38,192 nucleotides of DNA, from the NCBI GenBank assembly GCA_031418035.1, contig JANOWU010000084.1:1-38192 (forward strand). The letters are read 5' to 3'. The stretch is from JANOYY01 sp031418035. Its GTDB lineage: Bacteria > Actinomycetota > Acidimicrobiia > Acidimicrobiales > JANYDT01. The notes below the pieces were generated by a model, which did not search any database, had not been told where the DNA came from, and saw only the letters and a list, made by a program, of their open reading frames with translations. This document shows positions 1-8,429 of this stretch, piece after piece; position 1 is the stretch's first letter; each line of letters begins with the position of its first letter. The translations under genes and the position numbers were made by a program.

Positions 1-1205
1 ACGGCCACCTCCGTCGGAGATGCTTTTATATCCAATACACTTACTAATTCCTTGTGGAGCGCTTGCACCAGTTCGGCATCGGACATACTCATGAAGCGTT
101 GGTCGCCGTCGCGACCCGCCGATGCACGCACGATGACGTGATCGCCCGTGTCGAGATGCGTCCACTTCTGGCTCCACCAACTCGCCGCGGTCATCAGATG
201 CCCATCGGGTCGAGCGACGAGCATTCCGCTCCCTTCCGGAAGCGAGACGGCGTTTCGTGGATAGGCAAACAGCGTAAGGGTTACCGAGGCGGTCCTGATC
301 GACGAGAGCTCAGCAACAAGCTCCTCCGACAACCCGCGAAGAATCGAGGCAGCCAGCGCGGCAGGAACTGCAACCACAATACTGCGTGCACGTAGTACTT
401 CGGATCCGGCTATGACCCGCCACTCCTCGCCGGTTCGCTCGATCGACGACACCGCCGTGTCGACACGAATCCGCTCGCCGAGAACACCCACCAACTCCGA
501 TACCAGTTGATGCACGCCACCCCTGGGAGTGAGAAACACTGGCCTTTCCTCGGAGACGCCGATCTGCCCGCGTGAACCTACGACATGGTCACGAAGTGCC
601 GCCATCAAGTCGGGCTGCTGGGCCGCCGCGAAGAGTTCGGCCGACGCGCTTCGCAGCGAAAGGGTCGCACAGTCGCTGGCGTTGATCCCACCCAGCAACG
701 GATCGACCAGTCGCTCCACGACCTCGGGGCCGAGGTGGCCACCGATAGCTTCGGCGACCGACGCGTCAGCGCCATCCGCTCGCATCGTATCTTCCGACCG
801 ACCCGCCAACGCCCGTGCCAAACCCTCGACCGACAGCACATCCGATTGCTGCAACGCATGGGGGTCACTCGGAACCCCGAGAACGAGTCCACCCGGGAGT
901 GGATGCAAGGCATCTCGTGACCACAACCAGGCTCGACCCGTGGCCGGAGCTACCAGGGAGTCGCCAAGACCCAGGTCTGCCGCCAGGTCGACGCCACCGG
1001 CCACGCGGGCCAGGAAAGCATCGGGACCTGCATCGATGTCTTGCCCGCACATGCGCACGGACGCCACCTTGCCACCCGGGCGCGGACCTGCCTCCAGCAC
1101 CACGACAGATGCGTCGGGTTGGAGTCGAGTCACGTAAAACGCGGTTGCCAGCCCGGTGATTCCGCCGCCGATCACGACGACATCGTGAACAGGAGGCTGA
1201 TCCAT
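1..1205 (-). CDS. hemY: Protoporphyrinogen oxidase (HemY/HemG type), C-terminus beyond window
   Basis: FAD enzyme that oxidises protoporphyrinogen IX (or coproporphyrinogen III in the Gram-positive pathway) during haem synthesis. The reading frame starts at ATG 1205 with an AGGA ribosome site just upstream and stays open to base 1, so the 3' end is missing and about 401 codons are visible. The N-terminus carries the dinucleotide-binding motif VVIGGGITGLA, followed by an FAD-contact region with EAGPRPGGK. It lies 9 bases after hemE, a neighbour expected for this enzyme. Which substrate is used cannot be told from this sequence: actinobacteria generally use the coproporphyrin-dependent branch, so the gene may be functionally cgoX. 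Family assignment is strong; the symbol is less certain. Confidence 0.88.
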   Translation of the reverse strand, partial: MDQPPVHDVVVIGGGITGLATAFYVTRLQPDASVVVLEAGPRPGGKVASVRMCGQDIDAGPDAFLARVAGGVDLAADLGLGDSLVAPATGRAWLWSRDALHPLPGGLVLGVPSDPHALQQSDVLSVEGLARALAGRSEDTMRADGADASVAEAIGGHLGPEVVERLVDPLLGGINASDCATLSLRSASAELFAAAQQPDLMAALRDHVVGSRGQIGVSEERPVFLTPRGGVHQLVSELVGVLGERIRVDTAVSSIERTGEEWRVIAGSEVLRARSIVVAVPAALAASILRGLSEELVAELSSIRTASVTLTLFAYPRNAVSLPEGSGMLVARPDGHLMTAASWWSQKWTHLDTGDHVIVRASAGRDGDQRFMSMSDAELVQALHKELVSVLDIKASPTEVA

Positions 1206-1214
1206 CGTCGTGTC

Positions 1215-2267
1215 CTAGGCCCGCGACGTCGACCGGTGCACCTGCGCCACAATCGACGTCAGGATCGCGGGATCGGTCTGGGGAAGGACGCCGTGACCGA
1301 GGTTGAAGATGTGGGTCCCACCGGCCACCGCAGCGTCGTCGAGCACTCGGGAAACCGCGTTCGCCACAACCGTAGGTGCACATAGTGCAATGGTCGGGTC
1401 GAGGTTACCTTGGAGTGGCGTCGCCGACCCGACTCGTGCCCGGGCGTCGGTCAAGGAGACACGGAAATCGACGCCAACGGCGTCGGCTCCCGCTTCCTTC
1501 ATCAGGCCGAGAAGCTCACCCGTGCCAACGCCGAAGTGGACACGCGGCACTCCGAGGTCGGCCAGACCGGCAAACACCTTTGCCGTTGCCGGCAGGACGA
1601 ACTCGCGGTACTCCGCCTTGGACAAAATGCCCGCCCACGAATCGAACAGCTGCACCGCACTCGCTCCCGCCGTCACCTGGGCGCGAAGCGTCATCACCGC
1701 AATGTCGGCGAGCGCATCGAGCAGGGCGAACCATGTTTCGGGATCGCCATGCATCAGCGTTTTCGTGTGTTCGAATTCCTTCGACTTGCCACCCTCCACA
1801 AGGTACGTGGCCACGGTGAACGGTGCACCCGCGAAACCGATCAGCGGCACACCGAGCGTGTCGAGTTCGACAACGGCTCGCTGTACCGCTTCGATCACGT
1901 AGGGAACGTGCACGACCGGGTCGAAACCCTGCAAGCGCGAAACATCTGCGCGCGTACGAAAGGGATCCTCGATGACCGGACCACGGTTCGGCTCGATGGA
2001 AATGCCCGGACACAGCGCTGAAACGCTGGTGATGATGTCGGAGAAGAAGATCGCGGCATCGACACCGTGGCGACGAACCGGTTGAAGGGTGACTTCCGCA
2101 GCCACCATCGGATCTTGGATCATCTGGTCAAAGGTCTTGCCGTGGCGCAACTCCCGATACTCGGGGAGTGACCGACCGGCCTGACGCTGGAACCAGACCG
2201 GCGTGTGTGAAGGCGTTTCGCCGCGGCAGGCGGCAAGATAGGAAGAACCGGCAACGGCGGGGCGCAT
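1215..2267 (-). CDS. hemE: Uroporphyrinogen decarboxylase
   Basis: Cytosolic enzyme that removes four carboxyl groups from uroporphyrinogen III to give coproporphyrinogen III. The 350-residue length is normal. The diagnostic N-terminal substrate-binding stretch PVWFQRQAGRSLPEYR is at residues 23-38, and the catalytic Asp sits in FFSDII (about D77). The C-terminal HIFNLGHGVLP motif is also present. The codon before ATG 2267 is GTG (2270), so either could start translation. ATG 2267 is chosen because it overlaps the stop of the upstream ABC exporter in a TGATG junction, which implies translational coupling. The gene is followed 9 bases later by the protoporphyrinogen oxidase gene, so two haem-synthesis steps share one transcript. 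Confidence 0.96.
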   Translation of the reverse strand: MRPAVAGSSYLAACRGETPSHTPVWFQRQAGRSLPEYRELRHGKTFDQMIQDPMVAAEVTLQPVRRHGVDAAIFFSDIITSVSALCPGISIEPNRGPVIEDPFRTRADVSRLQGFDPVVHVPYVIEAVQRAVVELDTLGVPLIGFAGAPFTVATYLVEGGKSKEFEHTKTLMHGDPETWFALLDALADIAVMTLRAQVTAGASAVQLFDSWAGILSKAEYREFVLPATAKVFAGLADLGVPRVHFGVGTGELLGLMKEAGADAVGVDFRVSLTDARARVGSATPLQGNLDPTIALCAPTVVANAVSRVLDDAAVAGGTHIFNLGHGVLPQTDPAILTSIVAQVHRSTSRA

Positions 2268-4153
2268 CACGATGCCACCACGGCCGTCGGCACATCATCG
2301 GTTTCTGCGGAGCGCAGGAACTGGGTTTCGTAGAGATCTCGGTACAAACCTTCGCGACTGACCAGTTCATCATGACGACCCCGCTCCACGATCTGACCGC
2401 CGTCGACGACAAGTATCTCGTCGGCGGCCTGAATCGTCGACAGACGATGAGCGATCACGATTGATGTTCGGCCCAGCAGCGCAGTTGAAAGTGCGCTTTG
2501 TATTTGCGCCTCGGTTTCGGAGTCGAGGTGTGCGGTCGCCTCGTCGAGAATGACCAGACGCGGGTTCTTCAAGAGCACCCGGGCCAGGGCCAGGCGCTGC
2601 TTCTCTCCGCCGGAGAGTCGGTAGCCGCGCTCGCCGACGGTCGTGTCGTAGCCGTCGGGAAGCGACGCCAGCAGCTCATGGATCTGAGCAGCCTCGGCCG
2701 CAGCCATCAATTCGTCGAGGGTTGCGTCGGGCTTCGCGTAGCGGAGGTTCGCCGCGATCGAATCGTGGAACAGATGCGCGTCTTGGCTGACCACACCGAC
2801 CGTGTCGCGAATCGACTGCCCGAGCAACTCTCGAACGTCGGTGCCGTCGAGCAGGAGCGTCCCCTGGGTGGCGTCGTAGAGCCGCGTGACCAGCGCGGCG
2901 AGGGTCGATTTCCCGGCGCCGCTCGGCCCGACGACAGCGGTCATCGTGCCGGGCTCCACCACGAAATTCAGACCCTTGAGGACCCAACCGGACGGATCGT
3001 TGGCGTGGGCCGGCGCGCCGGTTTCCAGCGAGGGCACGGAGACCTCTGACCCGCCCGGATACCGGAACCAAAGATCACGTGCCTCGACGCGCAGACCGAC
3101 ACCCGGAGCTGCTGCCGGAAGCGGCTTGGCGTCGGTTCGTTCGGCGACCGAGATCGGCGCATCGAGAACTTCGAACACCCGCTCAAAGCTGACGAACGCG
3201 GTGACAAATTCGACTCGAGCGGAAGCCAGCTCGGTGAGCGGGCTGTACAGCCGCTGTACGAGCGTGGCGAGGGCGACGACCGTGCCAAGTTGCATGGTGC
3301 CCCGCAACACCTCACGGGCACCCCAGTAGTAGGCCAACACGGAAGCAAGTGCACTTACCAACGACATCGCGATCATCATCGGCATGCCCGCCATCGCACG
3401 TCGTACTCCGACCTTCGCGACGTCGTCAGCGGCGGCGCCAAACTGCTGCGACTCGAAATGGGGTCGGCCGAACAGCTTCACGAGCAGGGCGCCCGAAACG
3501 TTGAACCGTTCCGTCATGAACGAGCTCATCGCCGCGTTCTTGTTCATCTGCTCGCGGGCCACCCGCTGCGTAATGGCGCCTGCCTTCTTCGAGAGCCAAA
3601 TCAGGAGGGGCACCGCCAGCAACGACACGATCGTGATCCGCCACGAGAGTTTGATCATGTACACGAGGGTGAACACCACGGTAAGCAGGTTGAACATCAG
3701 CGTACGAAGAATGAATGTGTACGCCGCCTGCGCGCCGACTACGTCGGAGTTCACCCGACTCATCAATGCGCCCGTCTGGGTGCGGGTGAAGAACGCGATA
3801 GGGAGTTTTTGAATGTGGTCATACAAAGCCTTGCGCAGCTCGGCGATCACACCCTCGCCCACGACCGAGGAGCTGTAGCGAAGAATCACGCCGAGGAGTG
3901 CGTTGGCCACCGCCGCAATGACCGCAAAGATTGTCAGACGAAGAAGCAGCGCCCGGTCCGCCCGAGGAATCGCCTCGTCGATGATCTGCTTGAAGATGGC
4001 CGCCGGCACGATCCCGAGCAGCGCCTGGAGGGCGACCGCAAAGAGGTACACCGCCATTTGCTTTCGAAACTTTCGTCCGAGTAGCCACGCCCGCCGAACG
4101 ACGGCGCGATCGATTTTCGTCCCTTTTGGCGGGAGCATTCCTGGATGAATCAT
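2267..4153 (-). CDS. ABC exporter, fused membrane and ATPase domains
   Basis: Half-size ABC exporter of the MsbA/BmrA/MdlB kind, 628 residues from the chosen ATG. The N-terminal half carries about six hydrophobic helices (first near VYLFAVALQALLGIVPAAIF). The C-terminal nucleotide-binding domain has Walker A GPSGAGKST (near residue 407), signature LSGGEKQR (near 511) and Walker B LVILDEATAHLD (near 535). The frame stays open another 66 codons upstream, but that part is Arg-rich, unlike the family, and would run into the divergent gene, so ATG 4153 (MIHPG) is preferred; 4141 is an alternative. The stop codon overlaps the hemE start, so the exporter is the first gene of a haem operon. Export of a porphyrin or related intermediate is possible but is inferred from position only. 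Confidence 0.9.
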   Translation of the reverse strand: MIHPGMLPPKGTKIDRAVVRRAWLLGRKFRKQMAVYLFAVALQALLGIVPAAIFKQIIDEAIPRADRALLLRLTIFAVIAAVANALLGVILRYSSSVVGEGVIAELRKALYDHIQKLPIAFFTRTQTGALMSRVNSDVVGAQAAYTFILRTLMFNLLTVVFTLVYMIKLSWRITIVSLLAVPLLIWLSKKAGAITQRVAREQMNKNAAMSSFMTERFNVSGALLVKLFGRPHFESQQFGAAADDVAKVGVRRAMAGMPMMIAMSLVSALASVLAYYWGAREVLRGTMQLGTVVALATLVQRLYSPLTELASARVEFVTAFVSFERVFEVLDAPISVAERTDAKPLPAAAPGVGLRVEARDLWFRYPGGSEVSVPSLETGAPAHANDPSGWVLKGLNFVVEPGTMTAVVGPSGAGKSTLAALVTRLYDATQGTLLLDGTDVRELLGQSIRDTVGVVSQDAHLFHDSIAANLRYAKPDATLDELMAAAEAAQIHELLASLPDGYDTTVGERGYRLSGGEKQRLALARVLLKNPRLVILDEATAHLDSETEAQIQSALSTALLGRTSIVIAHRLSTIQAADEILVVDGGQIVERGRHDELVSREGLYRDLYETQFLRSAETDDVPTAVVAS

Positions 4154-4265
4154 GTGCACGGTGCGTTCCAGGTTACCGGTGGTTCTTACGAAACCGATCC
4201 GAACCCGACCCGTGACCAGTCGGCGAACCCTCGACGCGCAAACCAGCCCGGCGTACCATGGCTTC

Positions 4266-5039
4266 ATGAACCACCAACCGCTTCGACCCACCGACGAACC
4301 CGCCGAGACCGGGACTCTCGAGGAGATTCGTCTCCAGCGTCGACGTGACACGGCAATCGGGTACCGGATTTTCGGAGCCTACGGGTGGGGATCGACGGGC
4401 GACGGACACATAAGCGCACGAGATCCCGAACTGGCGGATCATTTCTGGCTCGCTCGCTACGGCGTGCCTTTCACACAGGTCACGATCAACGACATCGTTC
4501 TCGTCGGCCCCAACGGAACAGTCGTCGACGCCCCCGGTGGCATCGACACCGGAATCAACTTTGCGGCTTACCTCATCCATTGGCCGATCCACGAAGCCCG
4601 GCCCGAGATCATGTCGGCTGCCCACACCCACACCGGATACGGCACCCCCCTCTCCGCACGACGCGAGAAGATCCTTCCCATCTCTCAAGAGGCGTGCTCG
4701 TTCTTCGAGGACCACGAAATCTTCGAAGACGAGGAACTCGACATCATCAGCCTCGACGGTGGGAAGCGCATCGCCGCGTCGCTCGGCACCGCCCGTCACG
4801 GCATTCTGGCCAACCACGGACTCCTCACCACCGGAGAAAGCGTGGGCGAGGCCGTAGGGTTCTTCGTCACAATGGAACGGGTGGCTGAGGCGCAGATGAA
4901 GGCAGGCGACGCCGCCAAGCCGATCTCCGACGAAGGTGCCCGATCGGTCAAGCGCAGCGTAGGCCCGGGAATCGCCGGCTGGCATCAATTCCAGTGGCTG
5001 GCCCGTCGCCACGTCCCTGACCTCAGCGTTCTCGGCTAG
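4266..5039 (+). CDS. Class II aldolase/adducin family protein
   Basis: A 257-residue protein of the class II aldolase/adducin fold, related to fuculose-phosphate aldolase and ribulose-phosphate 4-epimerase. Likely zinc ligands are visible in AAHTHTGYG and, later, in ILANHGLLTTG, both standard positions. The N-terminus has the family pattern of a first helix followed by a Gly-rich GWGSTGDGHISARDP segment, where the usual Asn/Ser phosphate-binding residues are replaced. The frame is open upstream to 4152 but ATG 4266 is chosen because the earlier part reads through the likely exporter promoter region. It diverges from the exporter and is probably monocistronic. The substrate is unknown. Confidence 0.85.
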   Translation: MNHQPLRPTDEPAETGTLEEIRLQRRRDTAIGYRIFGAYGWGSTGDGHISARDPELADHFWLARYGVPFTQVTINDIVLVGPNGTVVDAPGGIDTGINFAAYLIHWPIHEARPEIMSAAHTHTGYGTPLSARREKILPISQEACSFFEDHEIFEDEELDIISLDGGKRIAASLGTARHGILANHGLLTTGESVGEAVGFFVTMERVAEAQMKAGDAAKPISDEGARSVKRSVGPGIAGWHQFQWLARRHVPDLSVLG

Positions 5040-5053
5040 CGGCGCCAACCGCG

Positions 5054-5094
5054 CCGACGCCCCGCCTGCGCCCCACCGACGCCCCGCCTGCGCC
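5054..5094. repeat. 19-bp direct repeat pair after the aldolase gene
   Basis: The sequence CCGACGCCCCGCCTGCGCC occurs exactly at 5054-5072 and again at 5076-5094, with three bases between copies. It sits just downstream of the aldolase-like stop codon, in a C-rich spacer of 253 bases before the helicase gene. No inverted partner is close by, so it is not an obvious hairpin terminator. It may be simple slippage. Confidence 0.7.
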
Positions 5095-5242
5095 GCGACC
5101 CCACGCCTACTCCTCCACACGAACCCCGATTTCAGGGAAAACCTTTACTTCGCGAGCGTCCGCGTCGATATCACCCCAACGACACCTCCGGTCGCCGACA
5201 GCGATGTGGGCTTCTTGGCGTGACGGGTGTACTAGCGTCGCT

Positions 5243-5271
5243 TATCCCCAGAAAACGGGATCTCGGGGATA
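5243..5271 (+). promoter_or_regulatory. Inverted repeat next to the HelD ribosome-binding site
   Basis: TATCCCC (5243-5249) and GGGGATA (5265-5271) are exact inverted 7-mers separated by 15 bases. They lie three bases before the strong ribosome site AAGGAG of the HelD gene. The structure could be an operator for a dimeric repressor or a 5' leader hairpin that affects access to the start. I saw no rifamycin-associated element of the type reported upstream of Streptomyces helR. Confidence 0.5.
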
Positions 5272-5292
5272 GGAAAAAGGAGACCGCAGATA

Positions 5293-7575
5293 GTGGCTGC
5301 CCATCCTGAATTTGAGGCAGAACAGGCGTACATCACTCGCGCGTACGCGTGCTTGGACCAAATGCGCACGTCCGCCCGTCTTCTCCAACACTCCATCGAG
5401 GCCGACTCCGGCGGCACCCACCAGGCGCGACTCGAACGCGACGTCGTAGAGGAGAAGGCCCTCGGCCGGCTCTCGAAACTGCAGCTCGGCAGCGAATCAC
5501 TGATCTTCGGACGAATCGACCGCAAGGGCACCGAAGGACCCGACTCCGGTGAGCGGTTCTACATCGGACGCCTCCCCGTTTCCGACAAAGAGCAGAACCC
5601 GGTCGTCATCGACTGGCGGGCACCGGTCGCCGAGGCGTTCTACCGTGCCACCGGCCGCAACCCCCTTGGTCTGGAACGACGCCGACACTTCGCCACCGAA
5701 GAGTCGAACCTCATCGGCATCGACGACGAGGTGTTCGACATCGAACGTCTCGAGTCGGCGCAAACGGGCCTGGTCGGGACCGGTGCACTCCTGTCGGCCC
5801 TGGGTCGCGCCCGAAGCGGCCACATGCGCGACATCGTCGCCACCATCCAATCCGAGCAGGACGAAATCATCCGCGGCGACCTTCAAGGGATCCTCGTGGT
5901 CCAAGGCGGTCCGGGTACGGGAAAAACCGCAGTGGCGCTCCACCGGGCGTCGTATCTCCTCTACACGCACCGCTTTCCGTTGGAACGCCAAGGCGTGCTC
6001 GTGGTCGGCCCGAACCGGACCTTCATTCGCTACATCGCCCGCGTGCTTCCTGCGCTCGGTGAAACCGGCGTCGATCTCGCGGGTATCGACGACCTGTACA
6101 ACGACGTCACGCCGAGCGCCTTGGAGTCGCATCGCGTCGCCCGGGTGAAGGGCGACATTCGCATGGCGAAGGTCGTCCGAAGGGCCGTCGCCACGCGCCA
6201 GCGCGGCATGCGCGACGGACTCACGGTGGGATTTGGACTCGTGAACCTGACGGTCACGGCCGCGGAGACCGCAGAGCTGGTGGCCATCGTCAAACGGTCG
6301 CATCGCGTCCACAACGCCTCACGAAAACATCTGCAGTCGATCCTCATCGAACGGCTCTACCAGCGTTACCGCGAAGCCATGGCACGAAAAGGCCTCGTCG
6401 TGGTCGGCGAAGGCGTACAACCGTTCGAAGACGTGGCCGACCAGCTCAAACGGCACCCCGACGTGAAGTTGGCGCTCGATCGCATGTGGCCGCTGCTGTC
6501 ACCACAGATGCTGCTTCGAGACCTATTCAGCAAGCCGGCATTGATTGCCGCAGCCTCACGCGACGTGCTCGACGAATCCGAACAACGAAGCCTGGTTCGA
6601 GATCGACGCGAGTCGCTCGACGACGTTGCGTGGACCTCCTCGGACATCCCCCTCCTCGACGAAGCGGCGCAGCTTCTCGGGCCTCTCCCGAAGCAGGGAA
6701 CCCTGATCGGGGTCGACGGTGTCGTCATCCCCCACGTCGACGAGGGCGTGCGCACGTACGGTCACATCGTGATCGACGAAACCCAGGACCTCAGCCCGAT
6801 GCAACTACGCATGGTGTCACGACGATCTCTCGGCGGCTCGATGACCATCGTCGGCGACATCGGCCAGGCCACCGGCATGTGGGCACCCGACAGCTGGGAT
6901 CAGATCCTTGCGTACCTTCCGGCCCGGATGGGACGCAAACCGCCACGTCAGGTCGAGCTCACCGTCGGTTACCGCACCCCGGCCGAGATCATGGCCGTCG
7001 CCGAGAAGGTGCTCGCCGTTGCCGCACCCGAGCTCACCGTTCCACGATCCGTGCGTTCCGTCGGATACGAGCCGCTGGCCTATGCGGCGACTGCGGAGAC
7101 GCTGATTCCGACCGTCGTCGAACAGGTTCGCCTGATGCGCGAACGGCTGAAAGAGGGAACCATCGGCATTCTGTGTCCCGACAATCGTGTCGACGAAATC
7201 CATAACGATCTGCAGGCCGCCGGGGTCACCTTCGAACCAATCGGTGGCAACGGCGACGGCGCCGTCGTTCTCGGGGTGCGCATGGCAAAGGGTTTGGAAT
7301 TCGACGGGGTAATCCTCGTGGAACCAGCGATCGTGGCCGAGGAAAGCGCGCAGGGTCTTCGTGCGCTCTTCGTCGCCATCACCCGCCCCACCCAGACGCT
7401 CACCATCGTGCACTCGCTGCCGCTTCCGGCCTGCATCGCCGACGCCTTCGACGCCGAGGGACGAGCGATGGACGCCGCGGCTGATCTCGACGTCTCGGCG
7501 CCGACGTCGCATGTCCTTCCGGCGATCGCCCCCGTTGGAGTTCCCGAAGTCGCCGAGTCAGGTCGTCTGTTCTAG
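5293..7575 (+). CDS. helD: HelD-family RNA polymerase-associated helicase-like ATPase
   Basis: Superfamily 1 UvrD-like ATPase of 760 residues that matches the HelD family, which dislodges RNA polymerase from stalled complexes and nucleic acid. The start is GTG 5293, preceded by AAAAAGGAG. An N-terminal helical arm (AQAYITRAYACLDQMR region) precedes the HelD-typical VVIDWRAPVAEAFYRAT segment. Walker A GGPGTGKTA is near residue 208, Walker B HIVIDETQDLS near 491, GYRTPAEI near 559, and the C-terminal LFVAITRPTQTL motif near 691. Length and motif order fit class II HelD of mycobacteria, and the protein could contribute to rifamycin tolerance as HelR does. The stop overlaps the stop of the convergent SDR gene by four bases. 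Confidence 0.88.
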   Translation: MAAHPEFEAEQAYITRAYACLDQMRTSARLLQHSIEADSGGTHQARLERDVVEEKALGRLSKLQLGSESLIFGRIDRKGTEGPDSGERFYIGRLPVSDKEQNPVVIDWRAPVAEAFYRATGRNPLGLERRRHFATEESNLIGIDDEVFDIERLESAQTGLVGTGALLSALGRARSGHMRDIVATIQSEQDEIIRGDLQGILVVQGGPGTGKTAVALHRASYLLYTHRFPLERQGVLVVGPNRTFIRYIARVLPALGETGVDLAGIDDLYNDVTPSALESHRVARVKGDIRMAKVVRRAVATRQRGMRDGLTVGFGLVNLTVTAAETAELVAIVKRSHRVHNASRKHLQSILIERLYQRYREAMARKGLVVVGEGVQPFEDVADQLKRHPDVKLALDRMWPLLSPQMLLRDLFSKPALIAAASRDVLDESEQRSLVRDRRESLDDVAWTSSDIPLLDEAAQLLGPLPKQGTLIGVDGVVIPHVDEGVRTYGHIVIDETQDLSPMQLRMVSRRSLGGSMTIVGDIGQATGMWAPDSWDQILAYLPARMGRKPPRQVELTVGYRTPAEIMAVAEKVLAVAAPELTVPRSVRSVGYEPLAYAATAETLIPTVVEQVRLMRERLKEGTIGILCPDNRVDEIHNDLQAAGVTFEPIGGNGDGAVVLGVRMAKGLEFDGVILVEPAIVAEESAQGLRALFVAITRPTQTLTIVHSLPLPACIADAFDAEGRAMDAAADLDVSAPTSHVLPAIAPVGVPEVAESGRLF

Positions 7576-8393
7576 TCAGCCGACGGCGGCCAGACCGTGT
7601 CTTCGGGCCGAGGCACCGCCGGCTCGCCTCCCCCAAGGACGGATTGGTCGACGTCGATCACCGCGCCCGTGAGGAGACCGGCGTCGGCGGACAAGCAGAA
7701 GGCGATCAGATTCGCAACCTCCCACGGCTGCACGAGCCGGCCGAATGGGCGACTCGCCGCGGCAGCCTCCAGCCAGTTCTCGGGTGCGCCGTCCTGGACC
7801 ACCTGCGTAAGGTGCTCGCTGTCGGTCTCCATCCAACCCGGGTTCACCTGATTCACCCGGATGCCGTGTCGCATGAGTCCGGCGGCGAGATTCTTCGTCA
7901 GAACCGACAGCGCGCCCTTCGACATTGCATACGCCGTGAGCTTGCCCTGCCCACCGTGGCCGGTCGTTGAACCGACGTTGACGATCGAGCCGGCGACACC
8001 CTGGGCCAGCATGACTCCCACGACGGCCTGGGCCAAGAAGTACGGGGCTCGAGCGTTGACGGCAAACATGGCATCGAAGTGCTCAATCGTGTCGCTGAAC
8101 ACGGTGCCGCGCGTCGTGAGAGCAGCGACGTTGACCAGGTTGTGCACCGTTCCGAACTCCTCGATCGTTGTGTCGACGATGTGTTGAGGCGCATTCGGTT
8201 CGGCGACGTCGGCTCGGATGAACGTGGTCGGTGTACCCTCCGCCGTGAGCGACGTTGCGAGCTTGCTTCCCAGATCCTCCGAGCGTCCTACCAGCACGAG
8301 TGCCGCTGAGGTGGTGGTGGCGAGGCGGCGCGCAACAGCCTCGCCGAGGCCCTGCGTTCCACCGCTGATGATGGTCACTCGTCGTTCGGTCAC
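7572..8393 (-). CDS. Short-chain dehydrogenase/reductase
   Basis: Classical SDR oxidoreductase of 273 residues using NAD(P)H. The cofactor motif is SGGTQGLGEA at residues 10-19 (a TGxxxGxG variant with Ser-Gly in place of Thr-Gly). An NVAAL segment, the catalytic Ser in IVNVGSTTG and the YAMSK catalytic Tyr/Lys pair (around residue 155) follow in the expected order. It is the last gene of a GntR-dioxygenase-SDR run and lies 36 bases after the dioxygenase gene. Position opposite a sugar-type importer suggests oxidation of an imported polyol, sugar or hydroxylated product, but the substrate cannot be named. Confidence 0.9.
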   Translation of the reverse strand: MTERRVTIISGGTQGLGEAVARRLATTTSAALVLVGRSEDLGSKLATSLTAEGTPTTFIRADVAEPNAPQHIVDTTIEEFGTVHNLVNVAALTTRGTVFSDTIEHFDAMFAVNARAPYFLAQAVVGVMLAQGVAGSIVNVGSTTGHGGQGKLTAYAMSKGALSVLTKNLAAGLMRHGIRVNQVNPGWMETDSEHLTQVVQDGAPENWLEAAAASRPFGRLVQPWEVANLIAFCLSADAGLLTGAVIDVDQSVLGGGEPAVPRPEDTVWPPSAD

Positions 8394-8429
8394 GCGATTC
8401 TCGTTTCGGTCCGCTGATTCACTGCCCGA

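Noticed and set aside
529..1137. Plus-strand frame of about 200 codons
   Set aside because: It is antisense to the protoporphyrinogen oxidase gene, is rich in Ser, Arg and Pro, and has no recognisable domain: a high-GC shadow frame. Many similar frames elsewhere were dropped for the same reason.
4154..4351. 66-codon N-terminal extension of the ABC exporter
   Set aside because: It is Arg-rich without family resemblance, covers the start of the divergent aldolase gene and leaves no room for promoters.
5200..5292. Rifamycin-associated element upstream of the HelD gene
   Set aside because: The GGGGCTTGC-type inverted element known from Streptomyces was looked for and not seen; only the unrelated TATCCCC/GGGGATA repeat is there.
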